Origin: Cristatella mucedo
Taxonomy: Eukaryota > Bryozoa > Phylactolaemata > Cristatellidae
DNA: 64,000 nucleotides
Assembly: GCA_009760855.2 (NCBI GenBank)
Contig: WPIO01000091.1
Location: 62,001 to 126,000, forward strand
Direction: 5' to 3'
Under the pieces are notes generated by a model. That model saw only the letters and a list, made by a program, of their open reading frames with translations, made no database searches and was not told the DNA's origin. Below are positions 37,098 to 47,517 of the stretch, one piece after another; positions within the stretch are counted from its first letter, which is position 1, and every line of letters starts with the position of its first letter. The translations under genes and the position numbers were made by a program.

Positions 37098-39023
37098 ACG
37101 GGATGAAGTAGCTCGGAGCAGAGTGCAGGCCTTGCTTTAGGCAATCGCACTAAAATAACTCATTTCGCTTGAGTTTTCAGAAGATCGCGGAATATAAAGA
37201 CACCTCGATATTGCTCGCTTTAGCGTGTGATAACTTGCTGCAGAGTCCAGTGCCTAGCATTAGGCCATTCACACTTAAATAGCTTATCTTGCAAGAGTTC
37301 ACAGCAGATCGCACAATATCTATATACTTTAAATCAACCCGTCAAGGCATGCAGTAGCCCGGAGCAGAGTGCTGGCCTTACTTCAGGCAATCGCACTTGA
37401 ATAACTCATTTCGCTTAAGGTTGCAGCAGATTGTGGAATACAAAGAAACCTTGCTACTAGTCGTTATAGCGTGTGATAACTTGCTGCAGAGTGCGTCGCC
37501 TAGCATTAGGCCATTAACATTTGAATAACCTATTTTGCATGAGATCGCAGCAGATCACACAGTATCTAGACACTTTAAATCAACCAGTCAGTGCGTGCAG
37601 CAGCTGGCATCAGAGTGCCGCTCCTTGCTTTAAGCAATCGCACTTGAATAACTCATTTCGCTTGAGTTCGAGGCAGATCGCTGAATATTAAGACATCTGG
37701 ATACTACTCGTTATATTGTGTGATGACTTGCTGCAGAGTGCTGTTCCTTGCATTAAGCCATTCACACTTGATTAGCTTATGTTGCATGAGTTCACAGCAG
37801 ATCGCACAATATCTAGATACTTTAAATCGTCCCGTCAGAGCGTGCAGTAGCTTGCAGCAGAATGAAGGCCTTGCTTCAGGCAATCGCACTTGAATAACTC
37901 ATTTCGCTTGAGTTTAATGCAGATCGCTGAATATAAAAAACCTCGATACTGCTCGTTATATCGTGAGATGACTTGCTGTAGAGTGTGGCGCCTAGCATAA
38001 ACCCATTCACACTTGAATAGCTTATTTTGCATGACTTCACAGCAGATCGCACAATATCTAGATACTTAAAATCAACCCGTCAGACCTTGCAGTAGCTTGC
38101 AGCAGAGTACAGCTCCTTGCTTTAGGCAGTCGCACTTGAATAACTCATTTCGCTTAACTTCGCAGCAGATCACTGAATATTAAGACACCTCGATGTTGCT
38201 CGTTCGATCGTGAGACAACTTGCAGCCGATTGTGGCGCCTTGCATTAGGCCATTCAAACTTGAATAGCTTATTTTGCATGACTTCACAGCAAATCGCACA
38301 AAATCTAGATACTTTAAATCAACCCGTCAAGTCATGTATTCCCTCGGAGAGGAGTGAAGGATTTGCTTCAGGCAATCGCACATAAATAACTCATTTCGGT
38401 TGAGTTTGCAGCGAATAGCTAAATATAAAGACACCTCGATACTGCTCTTTATAGTGTGTGATAACTTGCTGCAGAGTGCAGCACCTTGCATAAGGCCATT
38501 CACACTTAAATAGCTTATTTTGCATGAGTTCACAGCAGATCGCCCAACATCTAGATACTTCAAATCAACCCGTCAAGGCATGAAGTAGTTAGGAGAGGAG
38601 TGCAGACCTTGCTTTAGGCAATCGCACATACATAACTCATTTCGGTTGAGTTTGCAGAAGATCGCTGAATATAAAGACACCTCGATACTGCTTGTTATAT
38701 TGTGTGATGACTTGCTAGAGAGTGAAGGGCCTTGCATTAACCCATTCACGCTTGAATAACCTACTTGCACGAGATCGCAGAAGATCGCACAATATCTAGA
38801 TACTTTAAATTATCCCGTCTAAGCATGCACTAGCTTGCAGCAGAGTGCAGCTCCTTGCTTTAGGCAATCGCACTTGAATAACTCATTTCGGTTGAGTTTG
38901 CAGCAGATCGCGGAGTATAAAGACATCTCGATACTGGTCTTTATGGCGTGTGATAACTTGCTGCAGAGTGCTGCGCCTTGTATTCGGCCATTCACACTTG
39001 AATAGCTTATTTTGCATGACTTC

Positions 39024-39147
39024 ACAGCAGATCGCTGAATATTAAGAGACCTCGATACTACTCGGTATATCGTGTGATGACTTGCTGCAAAGTGCACCAC
39101 CTAGCATTAGGTAATTCACACATGAATAACCTACTTTGCATGAGATC
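39024..39147. repeat. Extra B half (A-B-B arrangement)
   Basis: Between landmarks 38,796 and 39,167 the distance is 371 bp. A normal B half (38,900-39,023) is followed directly by a second B half starting ACAGCAGATCGCTGAATATT. It is the reciprocal type of the A-half-only variants and the only B-B step I found. Confidence 0.9.
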
Positions 39148-39659
39148 GCAGCAGATCGCACAATATCTAGATACTTTAAATCAACCCGCCAGGGCCTGCA
39201 GTAGTTTGCAGCATAATGCAGCTCCTAGCTTTAGGCAATCGCACTTGAATAACTCATTTTGCTTGAGTTTGCAGCAAATCGCTATATGTAAAGACACCTC
39301 GATACTGCTCTTTATAGAGTGTGATAACTTGCTGCAGAGCGCTGCGCCTTGTATTAGGCCATTCACACTTGAATAGGTTATTGTGCATGAGTTCACTGCA
39401 GATCGCACAATATCTAGATACTTTAAATCAACCCGTCTAAGCGTGCCGTAGCTTGCAGCGGAGTGTAGCTCCTTACTTCATGCAATCGCACTTGAATAAC
39501 TCATTTCACTTAAGGTTGCAGAGATTGCGGAATATAAAGACACCTTGCTACTACTCGTTATAGCGTGTGATAACTTGCTGCAGAGTGCGTCGCTAGCATT
39601 AGGCCATTCACACTTGATTAGCTTATTTTGCATAGGTTCACAGCAGATCGCACAATATC

Positions 39660-40700
39660 TAGATACTTTAAATCGTCCCGTCAGAGCGTGCAGTAGATTG
39701 CAGCAGAGTGCAGCTCCTTGCTTCAGGCAATCGCACTTGAATAACTCATTTCGCTTGAGTTTGATGCAGATCGCTGAATATAAAAAAACCTCGATACTGC
39801 TCGTTATATCGTGAGATGACTTGCTGCAGAGTGTCGTGCCTTGCAATAAGCCACTCACACTTGAATAACCTATATTGCATGAGATCGCAGGAGATCGCAC
39901 AATATCTAGATACTTTAAATCATCCCGTCTTAGCCTGCGGTAGCTTGCAGCAGAGTGCAGCTCCTCGCTTTAGGCAATCGCACATGAATTACACATTTCA
40001 GTTAGGTTTGCAGCAGATCGCTGAATATGAAGACACCTCGATACTGCTCGTTATATCGTGTAACAACTTGCTGCAGATTGCGGTGCCTAGCGTTATGCCA
40101 TTTACGCTTGAATAAACTATTTTGCTTGAGTTCATAGAAGATCGCACAATATCTAGATACTTTAAATCAACCCGCTAGGGCCTGCAGTAGTTTGCAGCAT
40201 CATGCAGCTCCTTGCTTTGAGCTATCGAACTTGAATAACTCTATATGCTTTAGTTTGCAGTAAATCGCTAAATATAAACACACCTTGATACTGCTATTTA
40301 TAGCGTGTGATAACTAGCTACAGAGGGCTGTGCCTTGCATTAGGCCATTCAAACTTTAATAGCTTATTTTGCATTAGTTCACAGCAGATCGCACAATATC
40401 TAGATACTTTGAATGAACCCGTCAAGTAATGCAGTAGCTAGGAGACGAGTGCAGGCCTTGCTTTAGGCGATCATTCTTGAATAACTCATTTCGCTTGAGT
40501 TTGCAGCATATCGCAGAATATAGAGACACCTCGATACTGCTCGTTATAGCCTGTGATAATTTGCTGCAAAGTGAGACGCCTTGCATTAGGCCATTCACAA
40601 TTAAAAAGCTTATTTTGGATGACTTCACAGCACATCGCACAATTTCTAGATACTTTAAATCAACCCGTCAGAGCTTGCAGTAGCTTGCAGCATAGTGCAG
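39660..40700. repeat. Signature tract, copy 4 of 4
   Basis: It has the AGCTATCGAACTTGAATAAC marker at 40,220 and the GCTAGGAGACGAGTGCAGG marker near 40,437, in the same order as the other three copies. Substitutions distinguish it from all of them. Its presence on the right side of the 4.8 kb HOR zone shows that the zone expanded inside an older, shared background. Confidence 0.78.
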
Positions 40701-41449
40701 CTCCTTGCTTTAGGCAATCGCACTTGAATAACTCATTTCGCATGAGTTCGCAGCAGATCGCTGAATACAAAGACACCTCGATACTACTCGTTATATCGTG
40801 CGATGACTTGCTGCAGAGTGCAGGGCCTTGCATTAAGCCATTCACACTTGAATAAACTACTTTGCATGAGATCGCAGCAGATCGCACCATATCCAGATAC
40901 TTTAAATCATCCCGTCTAAGCGTGCGGTAGCTTGCAGCAGAGTGCAGCTCCTTGCTTTAGGTAATCGCACACTAATGACACATTTCGGTTAGGTTTGCAG
41001 CAGATCGCTGAATATAAAGACACCTCGATACTGCTCGTTATATCGTGCGATAACTTGCTGCAGATTGCAGCGCCTAGCATTAGGCTATTCACACTTGAAT
41101 AAACTCTTTTGCATGAGATCGCAGCAGATCGCACAATATGGAGATACTTTAAATCAACCCGCCAAAGCGTGGAGTAGTTTGCAGTATAATGCAGCTCCTA
41201 GATTCAGGCAATTGCACTTGATAAACACATTTTGCTTGAGTTTGCAGCGAATCGCTAAATATAAAGACACCTGGATACTGCTCTGTATAGCATGTGATAA
41301 CTTGCTGCAGAGTGCTGCTCCTTGCAGTAGGCCATTCACACTTGAATAGCTTATTTTGCATGAGTTCACAGCAAATCGCACAATATCTAGATAATTTAAA
41401 TCAACCCGTCAAGGCATGCAGTAGTCCGGAGCAGAGTGCTGGCCTTACT

Positions 41450-42498
41450 TAAGGCAATCGCACTGGAATAACTCATTTCGCTTAAGGTTGCAGCAGATTG
41501 CGGAATATAAAGCTACCTTGCTACTACTCGTTATAGCGTGTGATATCTTGCTGCAGTGTGTGGCGCCTAGCATTAACCCATTCACACTTGAATAGCCTAT
41601 TTTGCATGAGTTCACAGCAGATTGCACGATATCTAGATACTTTAAAATAACCCGTCAAGGCATGCATTAGCTCGGAGCAGAGTGCTGGCCTTGCTTCAGG
41701 CAACCGCACTTAAATAACTCATTTCGCTTCAGTTTGCAGCAGAATGCAGCTCCTTGCTTTGGCAATCGTAGTTAAATAACTCATTTTGCTTGATTTTGCA
41801 GCAGGTCGCAGAATATGAAGACACCTCGATACTGCTCGTTATAGCGTGTGATAACTTGCTGCAAACTGAGGCGCCTTGCATTAAGACATTCACACTTGAA
41901 AAGCTTATTTTGCATGACTTCACAGCAGATCGCACAATATCTAGAAACTTTAAATCCGCCCGATGAAGCTTGCAAGAGCTGCCAGCAGAGTGCAGCACCT
42001 TGCTCAGAGCAATCGCACTTAAAAAACTCATTTCGCTTGAGTTAGCAGCAGATCACTGAATATTAAGACACCTCGATACTACTCGTTCTATCGTGTGATG
42101 ACTTGCTGCAGAGAGCGGCGCCTAGCATTAGGTAATTCACACTTGAAACTCCTACTTTGCATGAGATCGCAGCAGATCGCACAATATCTAGATGCTTTAA
42201 ATTCACCAGTCGAAGGGTGCAGGAGCTGCCAGCTGAGTGCTGTGCTTTGGTTTAGGCAATCACACTTAAAATATGCATTTTGCTTGATTTTGCAGCAGAT
42301 CGCTGAACATAAAGACACCTCGATACTGCTCCTCATTGCATGTGATAACTTGCTGCAGAGTGAGGCGCCTTGCAATAGGCCATTCGAACTTGAATAGCTT
42401 ATTTTGCATGAGATCACATGAGATCGCATAATATCTAGATACTTTAATTCCACCAGTCGAAGCGTGCAGGAGCTGGCAGCAGAGTGCTGTGCTTTGCT
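41450..42498. repeat. 1,049 bp block, copy 1 (four units with a 62 bp insert)
   Basis: Landmark steps are 246, 308, 247 and 247 bp. Equivalent positions recur exactly 1,049 bp later: GCTACCTTGCTACTACTCG near 41,511, 42,560 and 43,609, and the 62 bp insert at 41,743, 42,792 and 43,841. The left edge is approximate, placed where the similarity to copy 2 becomes continuous (CTCATTTCGCTTAAGGTTGC). Confidence 0.88.
41743..41804. repeat. 62 bp quarter-unit insert, copy 1 of 14
   Basis: After GCAGCAG at 41,736-41,742 the unit does not continue with ATCGC. It runs through AATGCAGCTCCTTGCTTTGG, a CAATCGTAGTTAAATAACTC stretch and CATTTTGCTTGATTTTGCAG before a second GCAGCAG at 41,798, and only then resumes (GTCGCAGAATATGAAGAC). 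The 62 bp are a duplicated second half of half A, joined at the GCAGCAG motif. The unit is thereby lengthened to about 308 bp. No copy is seen left of this point in the window. Confidence 0.92.
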
Positions 42499-43547
42499 TT
42501 AGGCAATCGTACTTGAATAACTCATTTCGCTTAAGGTTGCAGCAGATTGCGGAATATAAAGCTACCTTGCTACTACTCGTTATAGCGTGTGATATCTTGC
42601 TGCAGAGTGTGACGCCTAGCATTAACCCATTTACACTTGAATAGCCTATTTTGCATGAGTTCACAGCAGATTGCACGATATCTAGATACTTTAAAATAAC
42701 CCGTCAAGGCATGCATTAGCTCGGAGCAGAGTGCTGGCCTTGCTTCAGGCAATCGCACTTAAATAACTCATTTCGCTTAAGTTTGCAGCAGAATGCAGCT
42801 CCTTGCTTAGGCAATCGTAGTTAAATAACTCATTTTGCTTGAGTTTGCAGCAGGTCGCAGAATATGAAGACACCTCGATACTGCTCGTTATAGCGTGTGA
42901 TAACTTGCTGCAAACTGAGGCGCCTTGCATTAAGCCATTCACACTTGAAACGCTTATTTTGCATGACTTCACAGCAGATCGCACAATATCTAGAAACTTT
43001 AAATCCGCCCGATGAAGCTTGCAAGAGCTGCCAGCAGAGTGCAGCACCTTGCTCAGAGCAATCGCACTTAAAAAACTCATTTCGCTTGAGTTAGCAGCAG
43101 ATCGCTGAATATTAAGACACCTCGATACTACTCGTTCTATCGTGTGATGACTTGCTGCAGAGAGCGGCGCCTAGCATTAGGTAATTCACACTTGAAACTC
43201 CTACTTTGCATGAGATCGCAGCAGATCGCACAATATCTAGATGCTTTAAATTCACCAGTCGAAGGGTGCAGGAGCTGCCAGCTGAGTGCTGTGCTTTGGT
43301 TTAGGCAATCACACTTAAAATATGCATTTTGCTTGATTTTGCAGCAGATCGCTGAACATAAAGACACCTCGATACTGCTCCTCATTGCATGTGATAACTT
43401 GCTGCAGAGTGAGGCGCCTTGCAATAGGCCATTCGAACTTGAATAACTTATTTTGCATGAGATCACATGAGATCGCACAATATCTAGATACTTTAAATCC
43501 ACCCTTCAAAGCGTGCAGGAGCTGGCATCAGAGTGCTCAGCTTTGCT
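42499..43547. repeat. 1,049 bp block, copy 2
   Basis: Tandem copy of the preceding block, nearly identical over its length. Its last unit differs slightly from copy 1 (AATCCACCCTTCAAAGCG near 43,497 where copy 1 has AATTCCACCAGTCGAAGCG), so the end of the block was modified after or during duplication. Confidence 0.88.
42792..42853. repeat. 62 bp quarter-unit insert, copy 2 of 14
   Basis: Same junctions as copy 1, with CCTTGCTTAGGCAATCGTAG, one base different in the T run and with an extra base elsewhere. It lies 1,049 bp after copy 1. Confidence 0.92.
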
Positions 43548-44125
43548 TTAGGCAATCGTACTTGAATAACTCATTTCGCTTAAGGTTGCAGCAGATTGCG
43601 GAATATAAAGCTACCTTGCTACTACTCGTTATAGCGTGTGATATCTTGCTGCAGAGTGTGACGCCTAGCATTAACCCATTTACACTTGAATAGCCTATTT
43701 TGCATGAGTTCACAGCAGATTGCACGATATCTAGATACTTTAAAATAACCCGTCAAGGCATGCATTAGCTCGGAGCAGAGTGCTGGCCTTGCTTCAGGCA
43801 ATCGCACTTAAATAACTCATTTCGCTTAAGTTTGCAGCAGAATGCAGCTCCTTGCTTAGGCAATCGTAGTTAAATAACTCATTTTGCTTGAGTTTGCAGC
43901 AGGTCGCAGAATATGAAGACACCTCGATACTGCTCGTTATAGCGTGTGATAACTTGCTGCAAACTGAGGCGCCTTGCATTAAGCCATTCACACTTGAAAC
44001 GCTTATTTTGCATGACTTCACAGCAGATCGCACTATATCTAGAAACTTTAAATCCGCCCGATGAAGCTTGCAAGAGCTGCCAGCAGAGTGCAGCACCTTG
44101 CTCAGAGCAATCGCACTTAAAAAAC
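43548..44125. repeat. 1,049 bp block, partial copy 3
   Basis: It matches copy 2 for about 575 bp and then departs near 44,125, where AAAAAACTCATTTTGATTG replaces AAAAAACTCATTTCGCTTG. From there the sequence joins the compound HOR zone, whose equivalent unit near 49.5 kb has CATTTCGATTGAGTTTGC. Confidence 0.85.
43841..43902. repeat. 62 bp quarter-unit insert, copy 3 of 14
   Basis: Same junctions; it belongs to the partial third copy of the 1,049 bp block. Confidence 0.92.
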
Positions 44126-46122
44126 TCATTTTGATTGAGTTTGCAGAAGATCGCAAGATATAAAGACACCTCGATACTGCTCGTTATAGCGTGTGATAAC
44201 TTGCTGGAGATTGCTGTGCCTTGCCCTAAGCCATTCACACTTGAATAACTTATTTTGCATGAGTTCACAGCAGATCGCAAAATATCTAGATACTTTAAAT
44301 CAACCCGTCTAAGCGTGTGGTAGCTTGCAGCATAGTGCAGCTCCTTGCTTTAGGCAATCGCACATGAATAACTCTTTACCAATAAAGTTGCAGCAGATCG
44401 CAGAATATAAATACACCTAGATACTGCTCCTCATTGCGTGTGATAACTTGCTGCAGAGTGCACAGCCTTGCATTAAGCCATTCACACTTGAATAACCTAT
44501 TTTACACGAGATCGCCGGAGATCGAACAATATCTAGACACTTTTAAACCACCCGTCAAAGCGTGCAGAAGCTGGCAGCAGATTCCTTCACCTTGCTTTAG
44601 GCAATCGCACTTCAATGACTCATTATGCTTGATTTTGCAGCAGATTGCAGAATATTAAGACACCTCGATACGGCTCCTCATATCGTGTGAAAACTTGCTG
44701 CAGAGTGGGGCGCCTTGCAATTGTCCATTTACACTTGAATAGCTTATTTTTCATGAGTTCACAGAAGATCGCTCAGTATCTAGATACCTTAAATCAACCC
44801 GTCAAAGCGTGCAGTAGTTCGGAGCATAGAGCAGTCCTTGCTTTAGGCATTCGCATTTGAATAACTCATTTCGCTTGAGTTTGCAGCAGAAAGCAGTATA
44901 TAAAGACACCTCGATTCTGCTCGTTATAGCTTGTGATAACTTGCTGCAGAATGCAGGGCCTTGCATTAAGCCATTCGGACTTGAATAACTTATTTTGCAT
45001 GAGTTCACAGATGATCGCACAATATCTAGATACTTTAAATCCACCCGTCGAAGCATGCAGGAGCTGGCAGCAGAGTGCTGTGCTTTGCTTTAGGCAATCG
45101 CACTTGAATAACTCATTTCGCTTGTGTTTGCAGCAGATCGCTGAATATAAAGACACCTCAATAGAGCTCGTAATAGCCTGTGATAACTTGCTGCAGAGTG
45201 CTGAGCCTTGCATTAGGCCATTTACACTTGAATAGCTAATTTTCCATGACTTCACAGAAGATCGCACAATATCTAGTTACTTTAAATCAACCTGTCAAGT
45301 CATGCAGTCGCTCGAAGAGGAGTGTAGGCCTCGCTTCCGGCAATCGCACTAAAATAACTCACTTCGCTTGAGTTTGCAGCAGATCGCTGAATATAAAGAC
45401 ACCTCAATAGAGCTCGTAATAGCGTGTGATAACTTGCTGCAGAGTGAGGCACCTTGCATTAGGCCATTCACACTTAAATAACCTACTAGGCATGAGATCG
45501 CAGCTGATCCCACAATATCTAGATACTTTAAATCAACCCGTCGAAGCGTGCCGTAGCTTGCAGCTGAGTGCAGCTCCTTACTTCAGGCAATCGCACTTGA
45601 ATAACTCATTTCACTTAAGGTTGCAGCAGATTACAGAATATAAAGACACCTTGCTACTACTCGTTATAGTGTGTGATACTTTGCTGCACAGTTCGTCGCC
45701 TAGCATTAGGCCATTCACACTTGATTAGCTTATTTTGCATGAGTTCACAGCAGATCGCACAATATCTAGATACTTAAAACGTCCCGTCAGAGCGTGCAGT
45801 AGCTTGCAGCAGAGTTCAGCTCCTTGCTTCAGGCAATCGCACTTGAATAACTCATCTCGCTTGAGTTTGATGCAGATCGCTGAATATAAAAAAAACCTCG
45901 ATACTGCTAGTTATATCGTGAGAGGACTTGCTGCAAAGTGTGGCGCCTAACATTAACCCATTCACACTTGAATAGCTTATTTTGCATGAGTTCACAGCAG
46001 ATCGCACGATATCTAGATACTTTAAATTGACCCGTCAAGGCATGCATTAGCTCGGAGCAGAGTGCTGGCCTTGCTTCAGGCAATCGCACTTGATTAACTC
46101 ATTTCGCTTAAGTTTGCAGCAA

Positions 46123-46184
46123 AATGCAGCTCCTTGCTAAGGCAATCGTAGTTAAATAACTCATTTTGCTTGAGTTTGCAGCAG
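46123..46184. repeat. 62 bp quarter-unit insert, copy 4 of 14
   Basis: The preceding motif is GCAGCAA here, followed by AATGCAGCTCCTTGCTAAGG. It is the first insert of long block L1, 802 bp before the second. Confidence 0.92.
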
Positions 46185-46924
46185 GTCGCAGAATATGAAG
46201 ACACCTCAATAGAGCTCTTAATAGCGTGTGATAACTTGCTGCAGAGTGAGGCGCCTTGCATTAGGCCATTCACACTTGAATAACCTACTAGGCATGAGAT
46301 CGCAGCTGATCGCACAATATCTAGATACTTTAAATCAACCTGTCTAACCGTGCCGTAGCTTGCAGCGGAGTGCAGCTCCTTACTTCAGGCAATCGCACTT
46401 GAATAACTCATTTCACTTAAGGTTGCAGCAGATTGCGGATTATAAAGACACCTTGCTACTACTCGTTATAGCGTGTGATAACTTGCTGCAGAGTGCTTCG
46501 CCTAGCATTAGGCTATTCACACTTGATTAGCTTATTTTGCATGAGTTCACAGCAGATCGCACAATATCTAGATACTTTAAATCGTTCCTTCAGAGCGTGC
46601 AGTAGCTTGCTGCAGAGTTCAGCTCCTTGCTTCAGGCAATCGCACTTGAATAACTCATTTCGCTTGAGTTTGATGCAGATCGCTGAATATAAAAAAATCT
46701 CGATACTGCTCGTTATATCGTGAGATGACTTGCTGCAGAGTGTGGCGCCAAGCATTAACCCATTCACACTTGAATAGCTTATTTTGCATGAGTTCAAAGC
46801 AGATCGCACGATATCTAGATACTTTAAATTAACCCGTCAAGGCATGCATTAGCTCGGAGCAGAGTGCTGGCCTTGCTTCAGGCAATCGCACTTGATTAAC
46901 TCATTTCGCTTAAGTTTGCAGCAG

Positions 46925-46986
46925 AATGCAGCTCCTTGCTTAGGCAATCGTAGTTAAATAACTCATTTTGCTTGAGTTTGCAGCAG
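46925..46986. repeat. 62 bp quarter-unit insert, copy 5 of 14
   Basis: Second insert of long block L1, with the intact GCAGCAG junction. Confidence 0.92.
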
Positions 46987-47517
46987 GTCGCAGAATATGA
47001 AGATACCTCAATACTGCTCGTTATAGCGTGTGATAATTTGCTGCAAAGTGAGGCGCCTTGCATTAAGCCATTCACACTTGAAAAGCTTATTTTGCATGAC
47101 TTCACAGCAGATCGCAAAGTATGTAGATACTTTAAATCCACCCGATGACGCTTGCAAGAGCTGCCAGCAGAGTGCAGCACCTTGCTCAGAGCAATCGCAC
47201 TTAAATAACTCATTTCGATTGAGGTTGCAGAAGATCGCAAGATATAAAGACACCTCGATACTGCTCGTTATAGCGTGTGATAACTTGCTGAAGATTGCTG
47301 TGCCTTGCCCTAAGCCATTCACACTTGAATAACTTATTTTGCATAAGTTCACAGCAGATCGCACAATATCTAGATACTTTAAATCAACCCGTCTAAGCGT
47401 ATGGTAGCTTGCAGCATAGTGCAGCTCCTTGCTTTAGGCAATCGCACAAGAATAACTCTTCACCAATAAAATTGCAGCAGATCGCAGAATATAAATACAC
47501 CTAGATACTGCTCCTCA

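Larger units (their letters stand above)
33897..38702. repeat. HOR-4.8, copy 3 (4,806 bp, 19.5 units)
   Basis: The last tandem copy. Similarity to the start of the next expected copy stops abruptly at 38,703, where TGTGATATC is replaced by TGTGATGACTTGCTAGAG; this is the right edge of the amplified block. Copy-specific changes include one extra A near 34,115, CGCACAATATAAAGATAC near 34,230 in place of CGCACGATATGTAGATAC, and one extra T near 36,372. Confidence 0.93.
38703..41450. repeat. Diverged satellite units between the two recent amplification blocks
   Basis: Eleven or so units resemble the left zone rather than either neighbouring HOR. The tract includes an extra B half (39,024-39,147) and copy 4 of the signature tract. 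No gene or mobile element is visible. Confidence 0.82.
44434..47517. repeat. Compound HOR, long block L1 (about 3,084 bp, 12 units)
   Basis: Block edges are set at the recurring marker TTGCGTGTGATAACTTGC in the unit that carries CTCCTCATTG and GAGTGCACAGCC. L1 has twelve units, two of them with the 62 bp insert, which are 802 bp apart. It therefore contains a tandemly doubled three-unit (802 bp) module that the short blocks have only once. Confidence 0.87.

Noticed and set aside
24781-38702. HOR copies as an assembly duplication
   Set aside because: Copy-specific substitutions, one-base indels and the two-unit length difference argue for real distinct copies, although copy number in the genome cannot be judged from one window.
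41743-41804. 62 bp insert as a foreign mobile element
   Set aside because: Its sequence is a duplicate of the second half of half A, and its edges coincide with the native GCAGCAG motif, so it is internal duplication.
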